Positions 1 through 11,860 of a DNA stretch of 64,000 nt are shown here, one piece after another. The notes below the pieces were generated by a model. It did no database searches. It saw nothing but the letters and a program-made list of their open reading frames with translations, and was not told where the DNA came from. The position numbers and the translations under genes were made by a program. Origin of the DNA: Bursaphelenchus xylophilus (lineage: Eukaryota; Nematoda; Chromadorea; Rhabditida; Aphelenchoididae). The stretch covers positions 4,707,501 through 4,771,500 of the forward strand of contig CAJFCV020000005.1 in assembly GCA_904066235.2 (NCBI GenBank). Direction: 5' to 3'. The first letter of the stretch is position 1. Each line of letters begins with the position of its first letter.

Positions 1-1132
1 GTAATTAGGGTCAGACACCTTCCAGGTGGGGGGCCACAAGTGTTTGGGACATTCGGATCACAATTATGCAGAACTAAATAGCAGTCTGTAGTAGAGTCGC
101 TACGAAAGGAGATTCTGAACATTAGATCTGTTATTCTTATGATATCTTATATTATTTCGGTTCAGTTCATCTCCAATTATTATATTATCTAGATTCTTAT
201 TTTTTTCCTTAGCTTTCGCTCTTCTCTGTGTTTTGTACAGTCATGACGCAGTTGATGAACATGAATGTCATGAACAATGGGGATCTCTGCCATGATGTCA
301 GAGAGACAAACTTTTCCCCCGAGAGCGTGGAAAACGTTGGAGATGCAAAAGTCTTGGGGGGCGAGGAAAGTCTGGGGAAATATTATACGTATTATATATG
401 GCCCGGACTTTCGATTGGGGACAAGGGTGATTTAATTACCACACAAAAAATCGAGCATTCCAGTGAGATCAAAGAAAAAGAATCGTTACGATTTTTGGAG
501 TAAAGTGATAGTAAACAACAATATTTCAGAAAGTAATCAAGCTCTTTTTCTCAAATAAATTGACTTTAAAACCACATAGCTAACATCTAGTCCACCTACC
601 CACTCGATCTTGTCCAAGACAAGTCTCAACTACCAACCAAATCACCAGCAAATTTCTCATGTCACAACAATAATTTTAGTGTCGTCTTCTCCAAAAAACA
701 GTTGACTGAACACGAGTAATTTCACCTTCGCCTTCCATTATTTTCCTTTTTAGCGACGAATATAAAACTCCCATTTTTGGTTGGGAGAAATTTCTGTCCC
801 GTTTCAGACTTTTTTCCGGTAAGGCCCACGCATTTAAACGATCCCGGTGATTTTACGACCCTTTGTTGCGCAACAAGTTCACGTAACATTTTGTGGATGT
901 AAAGAGGAAGCAGAATTTGGGCGAGAAATTATTAATTGAGGGCGTTTAAGGCCTTCGCAATACACATTTTCTTGATCCTTAATATAAAATAAGATAGTCA
1001 CTGTATTCTAACGTCTTTCCTTGGAAATTCAACATCAATCTATCCTGTTAAACAACTATTTAAAGTATTATTTTGTAATGATCGCAAAAATCAAAACTAA
1101 ATGGATAAGAAGTAGCCGAAAATTGCTTGCAG
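1..1132. other. Sequence upstream of the receptor exons; no gene supported
   Basis: I looked here for the missing signal-peptide and N-terminal exons of the Cys-loop receptor that follows and found none. The one open frame (about 228-503) lacks any recognisable motif and has no supported splice sites. The sequence is AT-rich with polypyrimidine runs. It may be part of a large first intron. Confidence 0.5.
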
Positions 1133-3132
1133 TACTGGCACGACAGCTGGCTCCAATGGAATCCGGCCAATTACGAAGGCGCGATGGAAGTGTTCCTGCC
1201 CTCTTCGGACATTTGGCTGCCCGAACTCAGTCTTTATTACAGTCTCAATTTCAACAGTGCCGTCAAATTACTCAGTAACAACGATGCCAGGGTCAATTAT
1301 ACGGGTCATGTTCGCTGGTACCTGCCCTTTTCCACGGAATCCTTATGCTCTTCGGTTGATGTCAAGTTCTTTCCCTTCGATATGTAAGTCATCCAAAACA
1401 ATTTTTGTGCTTTTATGTTGGTATTACGACTGGATTATTTTAGACAACAATGCACCTTAATGTTTGGTTCGTGGGCTCATTCGAATGACTCCATCAAGTT
1501 TTCTCTCTATTCTCAGAATCTTTCACTAATCGACTTCTATGACAATCAGGAATGGCAATTGGATATGGTGAGGCATCTCACTTATTACCTCTACTTCGTG
1601 ACTGAAAGCCCTCATAATTTCAGAAGAATTATAAGGGTTTTTGTCCCAAGTAGTACCTATTGCTATATACAATAATGAATCCCCTCTTTGCAGAGTCGAA
1701 GTCATATCACCGCTCAAGCTTTTCTCTATGATTATCTCGACCCTCCATTATTTTGGGAGATGATCATTGTCGAATTGGTAGTAGGACGACAGAGTTTCTA
1801 CTACGGTAAGAACATTATTCATTCTAATCGGTACCACTTTAGTTTTCAACCTCGTAATTCCCAGTGGAATCATTGCAGTGGTAGCCGTCGTTGGTTTCCA
1901 CACTCCCTCAACCTCAGCTCGAGTCAGAGATGCCAAGTTTAGACTAGGTATCATGACTCTTATGTCTATGTCCACCATTGTTGTTGCCATCGTAGAAGAC
2001 ATGCCCAAGTTCAGCATGTCTGGAAGTCGAAAGGCTCGCGGATCTTTCAGCGGTGTGCCCCTGATTGGTATGTTCCATTATTGGCATCATTGACCACTAT
2101 CTTAGGGCTCTATTACTTCATGTTACTCGTGATCGTCGGGTTATCCACCATGACTACCTCAATGTTTGTATTTCTTGAACGCGACTTCAGGACTAAAAGG
2201 AGAGTTCCGTGGTATCTTAGGTGGCTTTCTTATGACATTCGGCGACGAACCTTCAGGTAAGAAAAATAAATGTTTATTGCGTAACATGACTAACGCTAAA
2301 ACTTATAGTAGAGCTTACAACTACGGAGATACTACTGTTGAACCATCAACTACGGTAAGTGACTTAACAGTCAATCCAAGAATGACGATGCACGACACAT
2401 AGACTATGTATTCAAATTTCAGGAAGCCCTGTTGTCCTCTCAATCAAGCACAGGACCTCATCGACATTTAAACGGGTTTGTAGGTGAAGGTACAGGGCCA
2501 AGAACAAGAGGAAGCCAGAATGCTCAGGGAATGGCCATGTCTCTGTTGCGATTAGTTCCAGCAGAGAATGATCATGAACAAGGTCGGCAAGTTCAAGCTG
2601 TGATCGACGAGACCACGGAGGGTTACCAACACACAATCTCCAATCCTGGAGCGGTAAGTTACCCGGTTTTGCTGAGGATCCATCATTTGTAGCAAGAAGA
2701 ACCAAGTCCGCCCCTGCGAAGACAACTGCGAAAAAGATTAAGTCTAGCTCACTATGATAACATGCTCTTATATCAATACTTTGGCCAACAAATAGAAGAC
2801 CTAAGTGCGCTGATTCAGCGAATTGAACGATCGGTTAAAGATATCAAGTAAGTTGTAAATGGAGAGCCTCCTTTCCTATTTCTGTATGCCTAACACTACA
2901 AATCTTTTCCAGGGGTGATATGGTTGCCCTTTTGCCTCAAGACGATATCAATTCGAAATGGCAAACAGTTATCAGGCGGCTAGAACTGCTCTCACTCAGT
3001 TTCTACATGAGTCTTCTTTTCACAACAGCCTTTTTATTCTTCTATCATGATTGGTATTGCGCAATTGGTAATTCCCCATGTGGAACACCCAATCACAAGT
3101 GCCCTTGGATGAAAGTCGAACCTTGTGGATAG
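1133..3132 (+). CDS. Divergent Cys-loop ligand-gated ion channel subunit, 5' partial
   Basis: Pentameric neurotransmitter-gated channel subunit of the plasma membrane. Nine exons join in phase: 1133-1383, 1444-1567, 1694-1805, 1843-2067, 2106-2256, 2309-2354, 2423-2653, 2693-2847, 2913-3132 (504 residues plus a missing N-terminus). Seen in order: a loop-D/A type segment (YWHDSWLQWNP, then DIWLPELSLY), the Cys-loop with FPFD, M1 after YYVFNLVIPSG, M2 (FRLGIMTLMSMSTIVVAIVE), M3 (LYYFMLLVIVGLS), a long M3-M4 loop of roughly 190 residues, and M4 ending FFYHDWY. There is no vicinal Cys pair in loop C, so it is not an alpha-type subunit. Oddities: the Cys-loop spacing is C-x14-C instead of C-x13-C; the residues before M2 are DAK rather than GEK; the M2-M3 linker is lengthened; the tail after M4 carries four cysteines. 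Signal peptide and first exons were not found. Ligand and ion selectivity cannot be assigned. Confidence 0.88.
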
Positions 3133-3325
3133 ACCAAAAATCACCTCCAGATAAACGCGAAACACCAAACAAAACCCGATTAGGACACTCGATTTGTATA
3201 CTTGCGTCTTAGATAAATTTCTAGTCATCAAACTTGAGAGAACGTATTAAAAATCGCCGAATGTTGTATAAAACAAATTTTAATAAAGGGTTCGAATAAC
3301 ACAACAAACAAAAAAAGTCAACTTC

Positions 3326-3914
3326 TTATTTGAGCTCTTTGACTTGGAGTCCTGGTGGGAGAGATTGCTTCAGCTTTTCGGCTTTGGTCACGTCCTAAAA
3401 TAATTCGACAATTATAAACGTGCAAGGAAATAAAAAAAAGCAATCAGAGCCGTCGTAAAGTGGATGAGGAAAAGTGACAAAAGAAAGCTTCGAAATTTTA
3501 TAAGGGATAATTCAAAACAGCACGTAGTCCAAAACCAGCAATTTAGCAGGACAACACAATGAAAAAAGATATCGGCAGTTTTGAGGCCACAATAATGCTC
3601 TTTTCAAAGCAAAAAGCGTGAAATCGTCATCACCAGGCGATTTTCTGCACTAACCATTAACCCAGAATTAACACAAAAAATCTTCACATTTTTTCTGAGC
3701 AAACAAGCCTTGTTACATCAAAACCATGCAAAAAGGCATCTGAATATCAACAAAAAAGAGAAAAACTTACTCCAACAACAAGGGTGTACAAGTATTTGCT
3801 GCATCTGATCTTGAACTTGACATTCTCGGCGTTCTTCTTGATCTTGACGGACTTGGCATCCTTTCTGCGGGCGGTCAGGAGGAACTCCTTGATGTCAGTG
3901 ATTTGACGTGGCAT
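3326..3914 (-). CDS. rpl-38: 60S ribosomal protein L38
   Basis: Small structural protein of the large ribosomal subunit. Two exons, 3914-3771 and 3394-3326, join in phase 0 to give 70 residues, the exact length of eukaryotic eL38. The start [20 protein letters not shown] and the end [15 protein letters not shown] match the family almost residue for residue. Directly upstream of the ATG is a splice acceptor (ttttccag), so a 5'UTR exon probably lies further upstream; a consensus donor near 4079 would fit. The 376-nt intron is long for this window. Confidence 0.97.
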
Positions 3915-4223
3915 GTCTAACCTGGAAAACCAAACAATCGTTAAAAAATACGACTCATACAAATATAATATCGATCGGTACTGCCAAAAAGTTACAGAAT
4001 TGTAAAAATTGTACTAAAAATTTGAAAACTCTTTCAAGCTCAACGAAAAAAGAGAAATAGAATGGGAGTTTCATTACCGTATTTCATTCGCAGTCATTGT
4101 TCTCGTTTCGGAACGCGAAAATTTTTATTGGCATTCTGCAACACAAAGCAAAACTGGAGAAAATGAAGGAGAAAAATAGAAAACTTGACATTTCTTTCAA
4201 CTTTCACGATTCAATATTTCTAA

Positions 4224-5237
4224 CAAGGGAATGGTTTGAACTGTCCGTGAGCTTTCAACATGAGACCCACAAATTCTGAAAGAGCGTAAAAAATTTAGTA
4301 GGAATCCGTTTTCCGTTTTTGCCGAATGGTCTTGGGACGGTCGATTTTTATCGACCGGTTTTAATATTTTTATGTTACAGTAATCTGAGAAACTTGGTTT
4401 TCAAAAAACTGAATGCTCAATCACCAAAAACGTATATATCCAGAATTTCGGGTCATTACCTCTTTTTATGACGCCGCGAGACATAAAATTCCAAAAAGGA
4501 CAAATTTATGCAAATTTATACCTTCCGGGCAGAATTTGGGAAAAATATTTTGGGCGTTTGTTAAACACATGTCAACAGTCATTTTGGACCAAAAGATTCA
4601 AAATCGACTTTTTTGTAAATATTCACGCGGTCCATTATACGCTGACGCAGGGATCCAAAAATAATCTTTTCAACTTTTCTTGCAAAATTTTGAGAAAAGG
4701 CGAAAATTTGGCAACATTCTTTTCTGGAAGCCCGAAAAATATTGCAATATCGTGGAAAACCTGCTGGAATGGTCCAAAAAAATCTTTAACATACCAGAAG
4801 ATTGACAAATGGCATCATCGAAAACACAAAAATGTTGCCAAATTGTCAACTTTTCTTGAAATCTTGCAAAAAAATCTGTAAAACACTTGAATAAATAAAG
4901 AAATTTTTTTACGTAGCTATTGAATACAGTAACTGATATGTACGACCAAGCCGAGGATATCCGTTTCGGCTGGACTCGAACCTCCAAGACCTCCCTCTGC
5001 CAAAAGATTTGTGCGTGAAACTTTTTCCACGAGACTATTTGGTGACACTTTCTTGGGCCTTTCGGTTTATCTTTTCTCTCTTTCAGTTCTTTTAGACGGA
5101 TCTTTCTGTCGATATTTCTCGTCTCTCAAGACCATTCGGCAAAAATAGAAAACGGATTCCTACTAAACTTTGTACGCTCTTTCAGAATTTGGGGGTCTCA
5201 TGTTGAAAGCTCACGGACAGTTCAAACCATTCCCTTG
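4224..5237. mobile_element. MITE-like non-autonomous DNA transposon with 111-bp terminal inverted repeats
   Basis: The termini 4224-4334 and 5127-5237 are inverted copies of each other with only scattered mismatches; both begin CAAGGGAATGGTTTGAACTG. The element is flanked by a direct TAA at 4221-4223 and 5238-5240. A 3-bp TWA target duplication is the known signature of PIF/Harbinger elements, so that superfamily is the best guess. The interior (about 790 bp) is AT-rich and holds only short open frames without a transposase motif. It lies between rpl-38 and otub-1. Confidence 0.88.
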
Positions 5238-5419
5238 TAAGGAAACAGAAATTATTGACGTTAGTAAATGGCAATCTAAGTTTCTTAGAATTTATTTCAA
5301 AAGCCACGAAATATGGACACTAATAGTAACAAACTTAAATAGTAATAGGCGTTTTACCGGTCGGAAGAGTTATTTCTTATCTTCTGAGCAATGAAGTGTT
5401 TGTACGCAGGATTTGACTA

Positions 5420-6596
5420 TCATTTGGGATACAGTACATCGTAATGACCAGGGCGGTAGAGGAAGAACAACACTGGGGTGCTGTCTTCAGGAAGATCATG
5501 GTGCCAACCTCCATTAGGGGCAAGGGTCTGATCCATGTATTCTATTCGTATGGGGACATCTAAAACAAGAATAAAAAAGGCTTGCTAACAGCATACCGAT
5601 GGCATTCACAAGAGCAATAACTGCAATATGATCTGCATCCTTCCACATTGGTTCAATTTCGTCTTTACAATACTGATCCAAGGTCCGAAGTCCCTCAATG
5701 AACCCAGAATATAAGATCTCGTTCTCTCGTAAATATCCAGATGCAATTAGTCTAAAATAAAATGAGAAACGATAAAAAGGAACTCATACCTCATAAAGGC
5801 AACGTAATAATTCGCCATGGCATCGTTGTTTAGATCGTCATACAGAAATTCCACTGTTTTTGTTCCATTTTGCATCGATTCGAGCAGGGTCTCCATCTAC
5901 AATAAAAAGAAGGTGACAGACACATAAACCAAGTATAAAAGCCACAAAATCAAACTTACAGCATCACAAAAATCTCCAGTAGTTAGCTCAGGAAATCCAA
6001 ACCCAATCAATTTCGTCCTCCATTCTTTGCAGGCCGCGGCAAATCTGAAAATGGAATACAACAAAAAAGTAAACACAACCCACTTGTCTAGAAGTGGCCG
6101 ATCTTCAAAGCACTTCTCCAGTAATGCGGTTAGAACAGCGCGGTAAAAGCAGTTGCCATCTCCCCTGATCCGTCTGATGCTGTTGTACTTTTCTCCCAAT
6201 TCCTAAATTCAAATACTTGGGTCTACATTACCAATACTTACAACTGCCTTTTGGAAATACTGCGGAGAAGTTACAGGATCATAACCTTCAATCATTTTTA
6301 CAATTCCTTCTTTAGGGGCACATAACTGTTGTGTTTGTCGAACCTAAAAATAAAAATTGAACAACTTGCTCAAAGTCTAAAATCAGAAAATATATGGTGA
6401 AATTTCTCACTTCATCCTCGATCTCCTGGTACTGTTGGCAACTTCTCTGATACATCTGATATTCATTTTCGGCGACTTGCTCAGCAAGAGTGCGATCCTT
6501 TTCGCTCGTCTCTGCATTCTCTTCGGGACGTTCAGCTTGAACTGATTTATCAGCTTCAGCTGGCTCCAATTCAGGTTTGGCAACCTGTTCAGACAT
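5420..6596 (-). CDS. otub-1: Otubain, ubiquitin thioesterase of the OTU family
   Basis: Cysteine deubiquitinase that cleaves ubiquitin chains (Lys48 preference is known for OTUB1 orthologues) in cytosol and nucleus. Seven exons: 6596-6411, 6343-6242, 6202-6084, 6044-5960, 5896-5790, 5751-5597, 5559-5420, joining in phase to 297 residues, close to family size. The OTU catalytic block RGDGNCFYRA supplies Asp and Cys; the catalytic His is in RPGHYDVLYP at the C-terminus. The first about 60 residues are Glu-rich (AEQVAENEYQMYQ), as in otubains. I chose the ATG of MSEQ; an in-frame ATG 60 nt upstream is possible. Introns are 37-67 nt. The gene runs divergently from the neighbouring dioxygenase, 225 bp away, so they may share a promoter. 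Confidence 0.95.
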
Positions 6597-6821
6597 CTTG
6601 ACAATAAACTTTGCTAGAGGAAGTGGAACAAAACCTTCAACCGGATCTCGTAACAAAAATGTGAAAAAGAAATTATTTTAGACGAAATGACACAAAATTA
6701 TTGATTTTGACGGAATGCCCCTAAGGTCCCCATTACAGCGCCGGTGGAGAGAAATGATCGATGACAAGACGATGACCGTGGTGTTTACGTGCTTTGCCAC
6801 TTGTTTCATTGATTCTCGACA

Positions 6822-8092
6822 ATGGTGGAAAAGAGGAGCGTTGATGGAAATCTCGTTGTTGTGGATACGAATGAATGGGTAGCCAAGAACAAGCAGGACT
6901 TTGTTCCTCCCGTCTGCAACAAGTGCATGTAAGAAACCGAATGTCTTGACGAATATTGTTGCAGGTTTTCCGACTTCCTGAAGGTATTCTTTGTAGGCGG
7001 ACCGAATTCTCGGAATGATTATCATATTGAAGAAGGTGAAGAGGTACTGTAGCGTGTTCTCAGTATGAAAAATAGTCAGCATTTTAGTTATTCTATCAGA
7101 TCAAGGGAGACATGATCTTAAAAGTGGTTGAGGATGGTGTTCCGAGAGATTTGAGGATTAAAGAAGGGCACTTGTTTCTGTTACCATCAAGAGTTCAACA
7201 TTCTCCGCAGCGATTTGAGGAGACGTTAGGATGTGTAGTTGAACGAGAAAGGAAGCAAGATGAACTTGATTGTGTCAGGTAATCTGTCAATTTTTCCCCT
7301 TAATTTTTTCTTGAATTTTCTTATCGACGTTACATAGTAAGCAAGATGTTTTTAGATACTTCATAAACGATAAATCCCCTCCAACTCCATTATGGGAACG
7401 TTGGTTCCATTTAAACGACGTCGTTAAAGATCTTCCTCCAGTAATTCAAGAGTTCAACGGCAGTTCCGAAAAGGCCAACAACTGTCCTGGAGATGGGAGT
7501 TTTAAAAGGGAACCTGGATTTGAACCCAGTAATGTCAAACTAACTGAACCAATCAATCTCTCTCAATTTATTGATCAAAACATAGACAAGATCAAGTACG
7601 TTTTAAATGTTTTCTTGCTTTTAAAACATACCGTATGCCAATATCCTGCGGTTAATCCAGTGCTAGACTTAGGAGGCCGTCAACTTAAGACGTTTCGTTA
7701 TTTGATGAGTTGACGTCAACGTTCTTGCTTCCACACCCCCGCTTTCAAAATAGACAGCTAGGACCCATTGAACGTATTTGAAACAGAAAAAAATATTTTT
7801 TTTACAAATGGCTAACCACTACATAATTCTTCATAATTTCAGCGGTTCCAAGGTGCAATTGTTTAAAGACCAGAAGACCAAAACCGAGACCTTCTTACTC
7901 GGCCGAGGAGAACATACTTTGGAGAGTGGAGAAACGGAGCTGTTGCTGCTCTTTGAACGAGGAGAGGGCGTTTTAGATTACAATGGAGAGACGTTTACCG
8001 TACCGGCCTTCCATACAGTCAGACTTCAGAAGAATTCCAAGGCCACGTTGAAGATTGAAAACGGAATTGGTCTGACTTTTAAGTTTATTTGA
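6822..8092 (+). CDS. haao-1: 3-hydroxyanthranilate 3,4-dioxygenase
   Basis: Fe(II) cupin dioxygenase of the kynurenine pathway: opens the ring of 3-hydroxyanthranilate to 2-amino-3-carboxymuconate semialdehyde, precursor of quinolinate and NAD. Five exons: 6822-6928, 6965-7043, 7088-7278, 7356-7595, 7843-8092, in phase to 288 residues, the family size. Landmarks: [11 protein letters not shown] near the N-terminus, then [20 protein letters not shown] containing the His and Glu iron ligands, then VQHSPQR with the third ligand His, and a second degenerate cupin at the C-terminus. The exon-3 acceptor was set to attttag because that restores the conserved LFYQIKGDM; the later tctatcag would delete it. 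Introns 1 and 2 are 36 and 44 nt. It pairs functionally with the kynurenine formamidase at 50-51 kb. Confidence 0.94.
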
Positions 8093-11000
8093 AACTACAG
8101 ACCCACAATGAATCTGTTTTACGTTTCTACAGTAATCTATATCTAATTCTTTATCTCTGTTAGTCACCAATAGTGCACATAAAAACTTGAGTTTGACAGA
8201 AAGTTCAGTCCAATTCCAGCTAAGACATCGTTTGCTGGGCGCCCAGAGCTGGGTGATGTTTTCCTAATTCCTCGAGGGTTGAGGCCATTGCCGGAAACGG
8301 TTTCCTCACGCTTCAATCGGTTTTAATTTTGCACCCGGATGTTGCGAAAAAACGTCACATTAAATGACAGAATCATCGCCTTAAAAAAGGAGGATTTAAA
8401 GTTGGATTCTCGCTTTTTCTGGATCCTTTTTAATCTTTATGGTCCAAAAAACAGGACAATTTGAAAGCTGTAGGATCTCTGCGCAGATACCAAAAAAATT
8501 TTTTGTTTCTTTGTGTTACTGTAACAGATATAATTAAATCCGAATGGGCATATGTCATCACCCTCCCAGACATTGTTCTGTTGTGCCGATTTTGATGGCC
8601 ATAACATCGGCACTATGTTGACAACTTGACTCTGACACCCACTACATCTTGTACAAATATTAAAGCCCGGAGGGCACGGCGGGATCACGCAAACCGTTCC
8701 GTGCTTCACCGTTCCTTTTTCCCATAATTAAAGCTTTCCGCTCATATTATTTTTGTTTTTTTGTGGTTTTTGAGCGGCCAGATTTGTTGGTCATGATTGT
8801 GTAATCATTGTAAAAAGGTGACAAAAAAATGACAATATCGTTTGCAGGTTTTTATTTAATCAAAATATAAAAGGCTTTAGATGTGAACAGTAACTGTGGA
8901 TGTTACTCAACTCCCCCGCAGACTCGAGTACTTCTTTGTTTTTACTTGTTAGTATATTCAAAGCATTTCCTTCCTTCTGATCTACCCTCCAATTATCCCC
9001 ATTTCTGGGACTCGTCCTCTTTTCCCATTGCGTTGTGGATAAATAACTCTTTGGGTATTTATTTCGGAATTCCTTTTTCAAGTTGTAGACTTACTTTGTG
9101 CATGCCAGAGTAGGCGATTTGCTTCTTAAAGACGGGGAGATCTAAAGTATTCTAAAATATCACGTTTTCAATGCATCTGTAATGAATGAACTGTTAGTTT
9201 TTGTGGACTTTTCTCGGTTTAATGGTTTGTTTAGAACCCTAACTTTCGGTTTAATTCTTGACAACTGCCTAAGGTCCAATTCTTAAATGCTTCAAATCTG
9301 GCATCTTACCTCTGTAGGATTTTAGCTGTCTCTTTGCAAGGATGTCGAGATATTCACAAATCGTTGCCGTCAAAAATCAGTGGATAATTGCTAGAAGAAG
9401 CCATTGATTCGTAACATTTGGGTGGTTTATGTAGAAGATGAGCTGCGAATATAGGGTCTCAAATTGGAAACCCATTTTCCACTTTCAAAGTCATCAAAAG
9501 AGTGTTTCTTGATTCTCAAACTCTTTTAAGTTCATAACTCTTTGTGAACTTAAGCTATCTTAAGAACCACGACAAGCTATCCAGACATTCCTGATGACCG
9601 GTTGATGAGTTGCTGTTAGTTTTTGCCATAATAAGTTGTTAGAAAAGTTGGATTTCCAGTCATCCAATTTGAGTAATTAGAATTTCCAGCAACATCCGGG
9701 TTTTTATTATTGGTGCGTGAATTATTTTCTTAAAATAGTAGCGCTGCTTATTCTGCAGGAAGTTTCTGCAAGACGCTTTCTCTGTAAAATTACTGTATTA
9801 AAGATTAGTACTTACGATTTTTCTCCTTGTTTTACAAATTTCTGATGATTTCACTTCAAAAAAAAGCTTATACTACAGTAACCATTCCAAAATTCAAATA
9901 TTTATTTATATCTCTGTAAATTTTTACTTCCATTCCCACCAAAAGTGACGTCATAATCTCACCTGTAACATTTTGCCACGGTGTGTTCAGTGGCGGTGTT
10001 TATTTTAGGAGTGGGTGTTTCAGACGGTAAGCACATTATTCTTGGCCGACTTTTCCAATTTCCGGTTTCTTTTTCGCCGAAAAACATTCCGTGCAAACCA
10101 CCTTCCTCCCTTTCAAAAATTGCATCAGTGGGTGTTGTATTTTACAGTTTAATCTGCCGGATTTCCAGATGAGTTCAGCGGTTTTCTCTTGTCCTACCCT
10201 CGGGTTCATCGGGTATTTAATGACGAAGTGGGAGTGCTTGTTGACAAAGGATTTGGATTTGGAAGGCTCGGGAGCTCTAAGAGAGCCAAAATCAAATATT
10301 TTGCAAAGAATCTTAATAATTTCATTATTAATATCTTAATTTCCCTCTTCATCCCTCCCATTTACCGGATTGCCTTCTTTTTTCAACCACCCCAATTTTA
10401 CCATTTTTTTGGGGGAATTATCGAAGTTACGGTGGAAAAACATATTTCTCTAGACGTTACAGTCCCCCATCGTATTTCTCTTAAATCCGTTTATTTGTCA
10501 TCAAGATTAGGTGTATGGTTACACTTACTTCCTCTGACGTTTAAACAAATGTTTTTTGATCCTGTTGGGAAATATTTGTGTGGGAAGTTATGAGTTCGGA
10601 TGGACTCTGTCAAAGTTATGCTCTCTATTCATCGGTTTGTGTTCGAATTAAGATCTATTTTCTATGAGATTTATGCATCATTTGAATATTCAAATACAGG
10701 ATTTGGTCAGAGAAAGTCATTATTTCTTTGACATGGTTAAGTCCACTATAATATTCTTTGGCCATCTTCTCTTTCTTTGTTATGAGGGGAAGTGACTATC
10801 CTATATTTCCATTTTGATTTGTTTTCCCGGTATTTTTTACTTTTAGAGTAAAGTCTGCCCTTTTTTCCTCATAAAGTTAACTGCCCAATTGCCCTACTGT
10901 CTTAGCTGCGTATTTAGAAGCCATTTCGACGTGAATCTTCCCATTTGATTTCCTCGAAAGCAATCCTCCGAAGCCCCCCACGAAAGGTCTAGCCATCACA

Positions 11001-11860
11001 AAGGCGATCTGAAGATGTAATCCCTCTAATCTCTACCGTGATATGATACCCGAGGTTGTTACTGTTTCGGGGATTATATGGGAGCTCATTTGTTTCATGG
11101 CTTTACTGCTTAGCGTGTCTTCGGTTCATTATCTACGGCCCGGGGTAGAGGAAAGTCAAACAATTTCTGTTTATGTGCGGGATGTGTTATTATAGTGATA
11201 CGTCTGAATAAATTAGGCAATCTTCTTTTAGGGTGATTACTAAATTTTGTCTGTAGCTCCTTGGGTTCAGAATAAATTTTGAGGTAGACATAAAAAATAA
11301 GGTCACTGGGAGAAGATTAGTTTTCTCCGTTGAAATGTCATCTTGTTACAAAGCGGACATAGTTCTTCCGTTTTTATGTATTGCACAAACAAAAATATTT
11401 GGCCCTACTTCAGTACGGGTCAGAGAAAGTTCGGGTCGTCGATCAATATGCTTAGGATTTTGGAGAGGTTCTGCGGAGGCCTGTGATTGCGAAGACTTGG
11501 GAGAGGTTCGGCCTAAAAGAAACTCCTTGGATCGAGCTGTCGAAACCCGAACTATCCCTGATTAGAAAGAACACAAAATATTACATTTTACTGTGGTAAA
11601 GTGTTTTTAACTAGATGTCTCGAAAATTGTTATTTTATAAATTTTTATATTATAATACATTACTTTTTCATTCATTAACACTGTTATCACACCTCTCTGA
11701 TTTAAAATTCGGGGCTCCTGGCTACTTTCTGGATCTTCTGATAAGCAAAAAATTTCTGAACACTCCTTAAGACGCGCTATCATTATCCAAATGCCTTTAT
11801 TTTACCCCGTCCCTTCCTTCAGGGAACATGCGCGACGGAATCGTAATAGCGGGCGGAGAG
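8093..11860. other. 3.8 kb without a confident gene
   Basis: Mostly AT-rich intergenic sequence upstream of the insulin-like gene. On the minus strand at 8437-8709 there is a cysteine-rich open frame without ATG, and between 9095 and 9373 two splice-bounded segments that join in phase (listed separately). Short TTACTGTAA/CTACAGTAA-type motifs occur around 8130, 8518 and 9880. Nothing here is convincing as a complete gene. Confidence 0.5.
9095..9373 (-). other. Possible minus-strand exon pair of an unrecognised gene
   Basis: A 47-nt segment (9141-9095) is bounded by an acceptor (atactttag) and a donor (gtaagt) and reads DLPVFKKQIAYSGMHK. An upstream segment ending at 9310 with a consensus donor (gtaagat) joins it in the right phase, reading EYLDILAKRQLKSYR. 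I could not find a start codon exon or a clear last exon, and short phase-matched pairs do occur by chance. No family recognised. Confidence 0.2.

Noticed and set aside
228..503. 91-codon frame in the first 500 bases
   Set aside because: No motif, no splice sites linking it to the receptor gene and atypical composition.
4468..4881. 137-codon frame inside the MITE
   Set aside because: No transposase signature; lies in AT-rich interior of a non-autonomous element.
8437..8709. Cys-rich 90-codon minus-strand frame (CPPGFNICTRCSGC)
   Set aside because: Begins at GTG with no ATG or acceptor, no signal peptide; interesting composition but unsupported as a gene.
10091..10593. Overlapping plus-strand frames, one of 134 codons
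   Set aside because: Long one starts at a non-ATG codon; poly-Phe/Ile composition typical of AT-rich noise.
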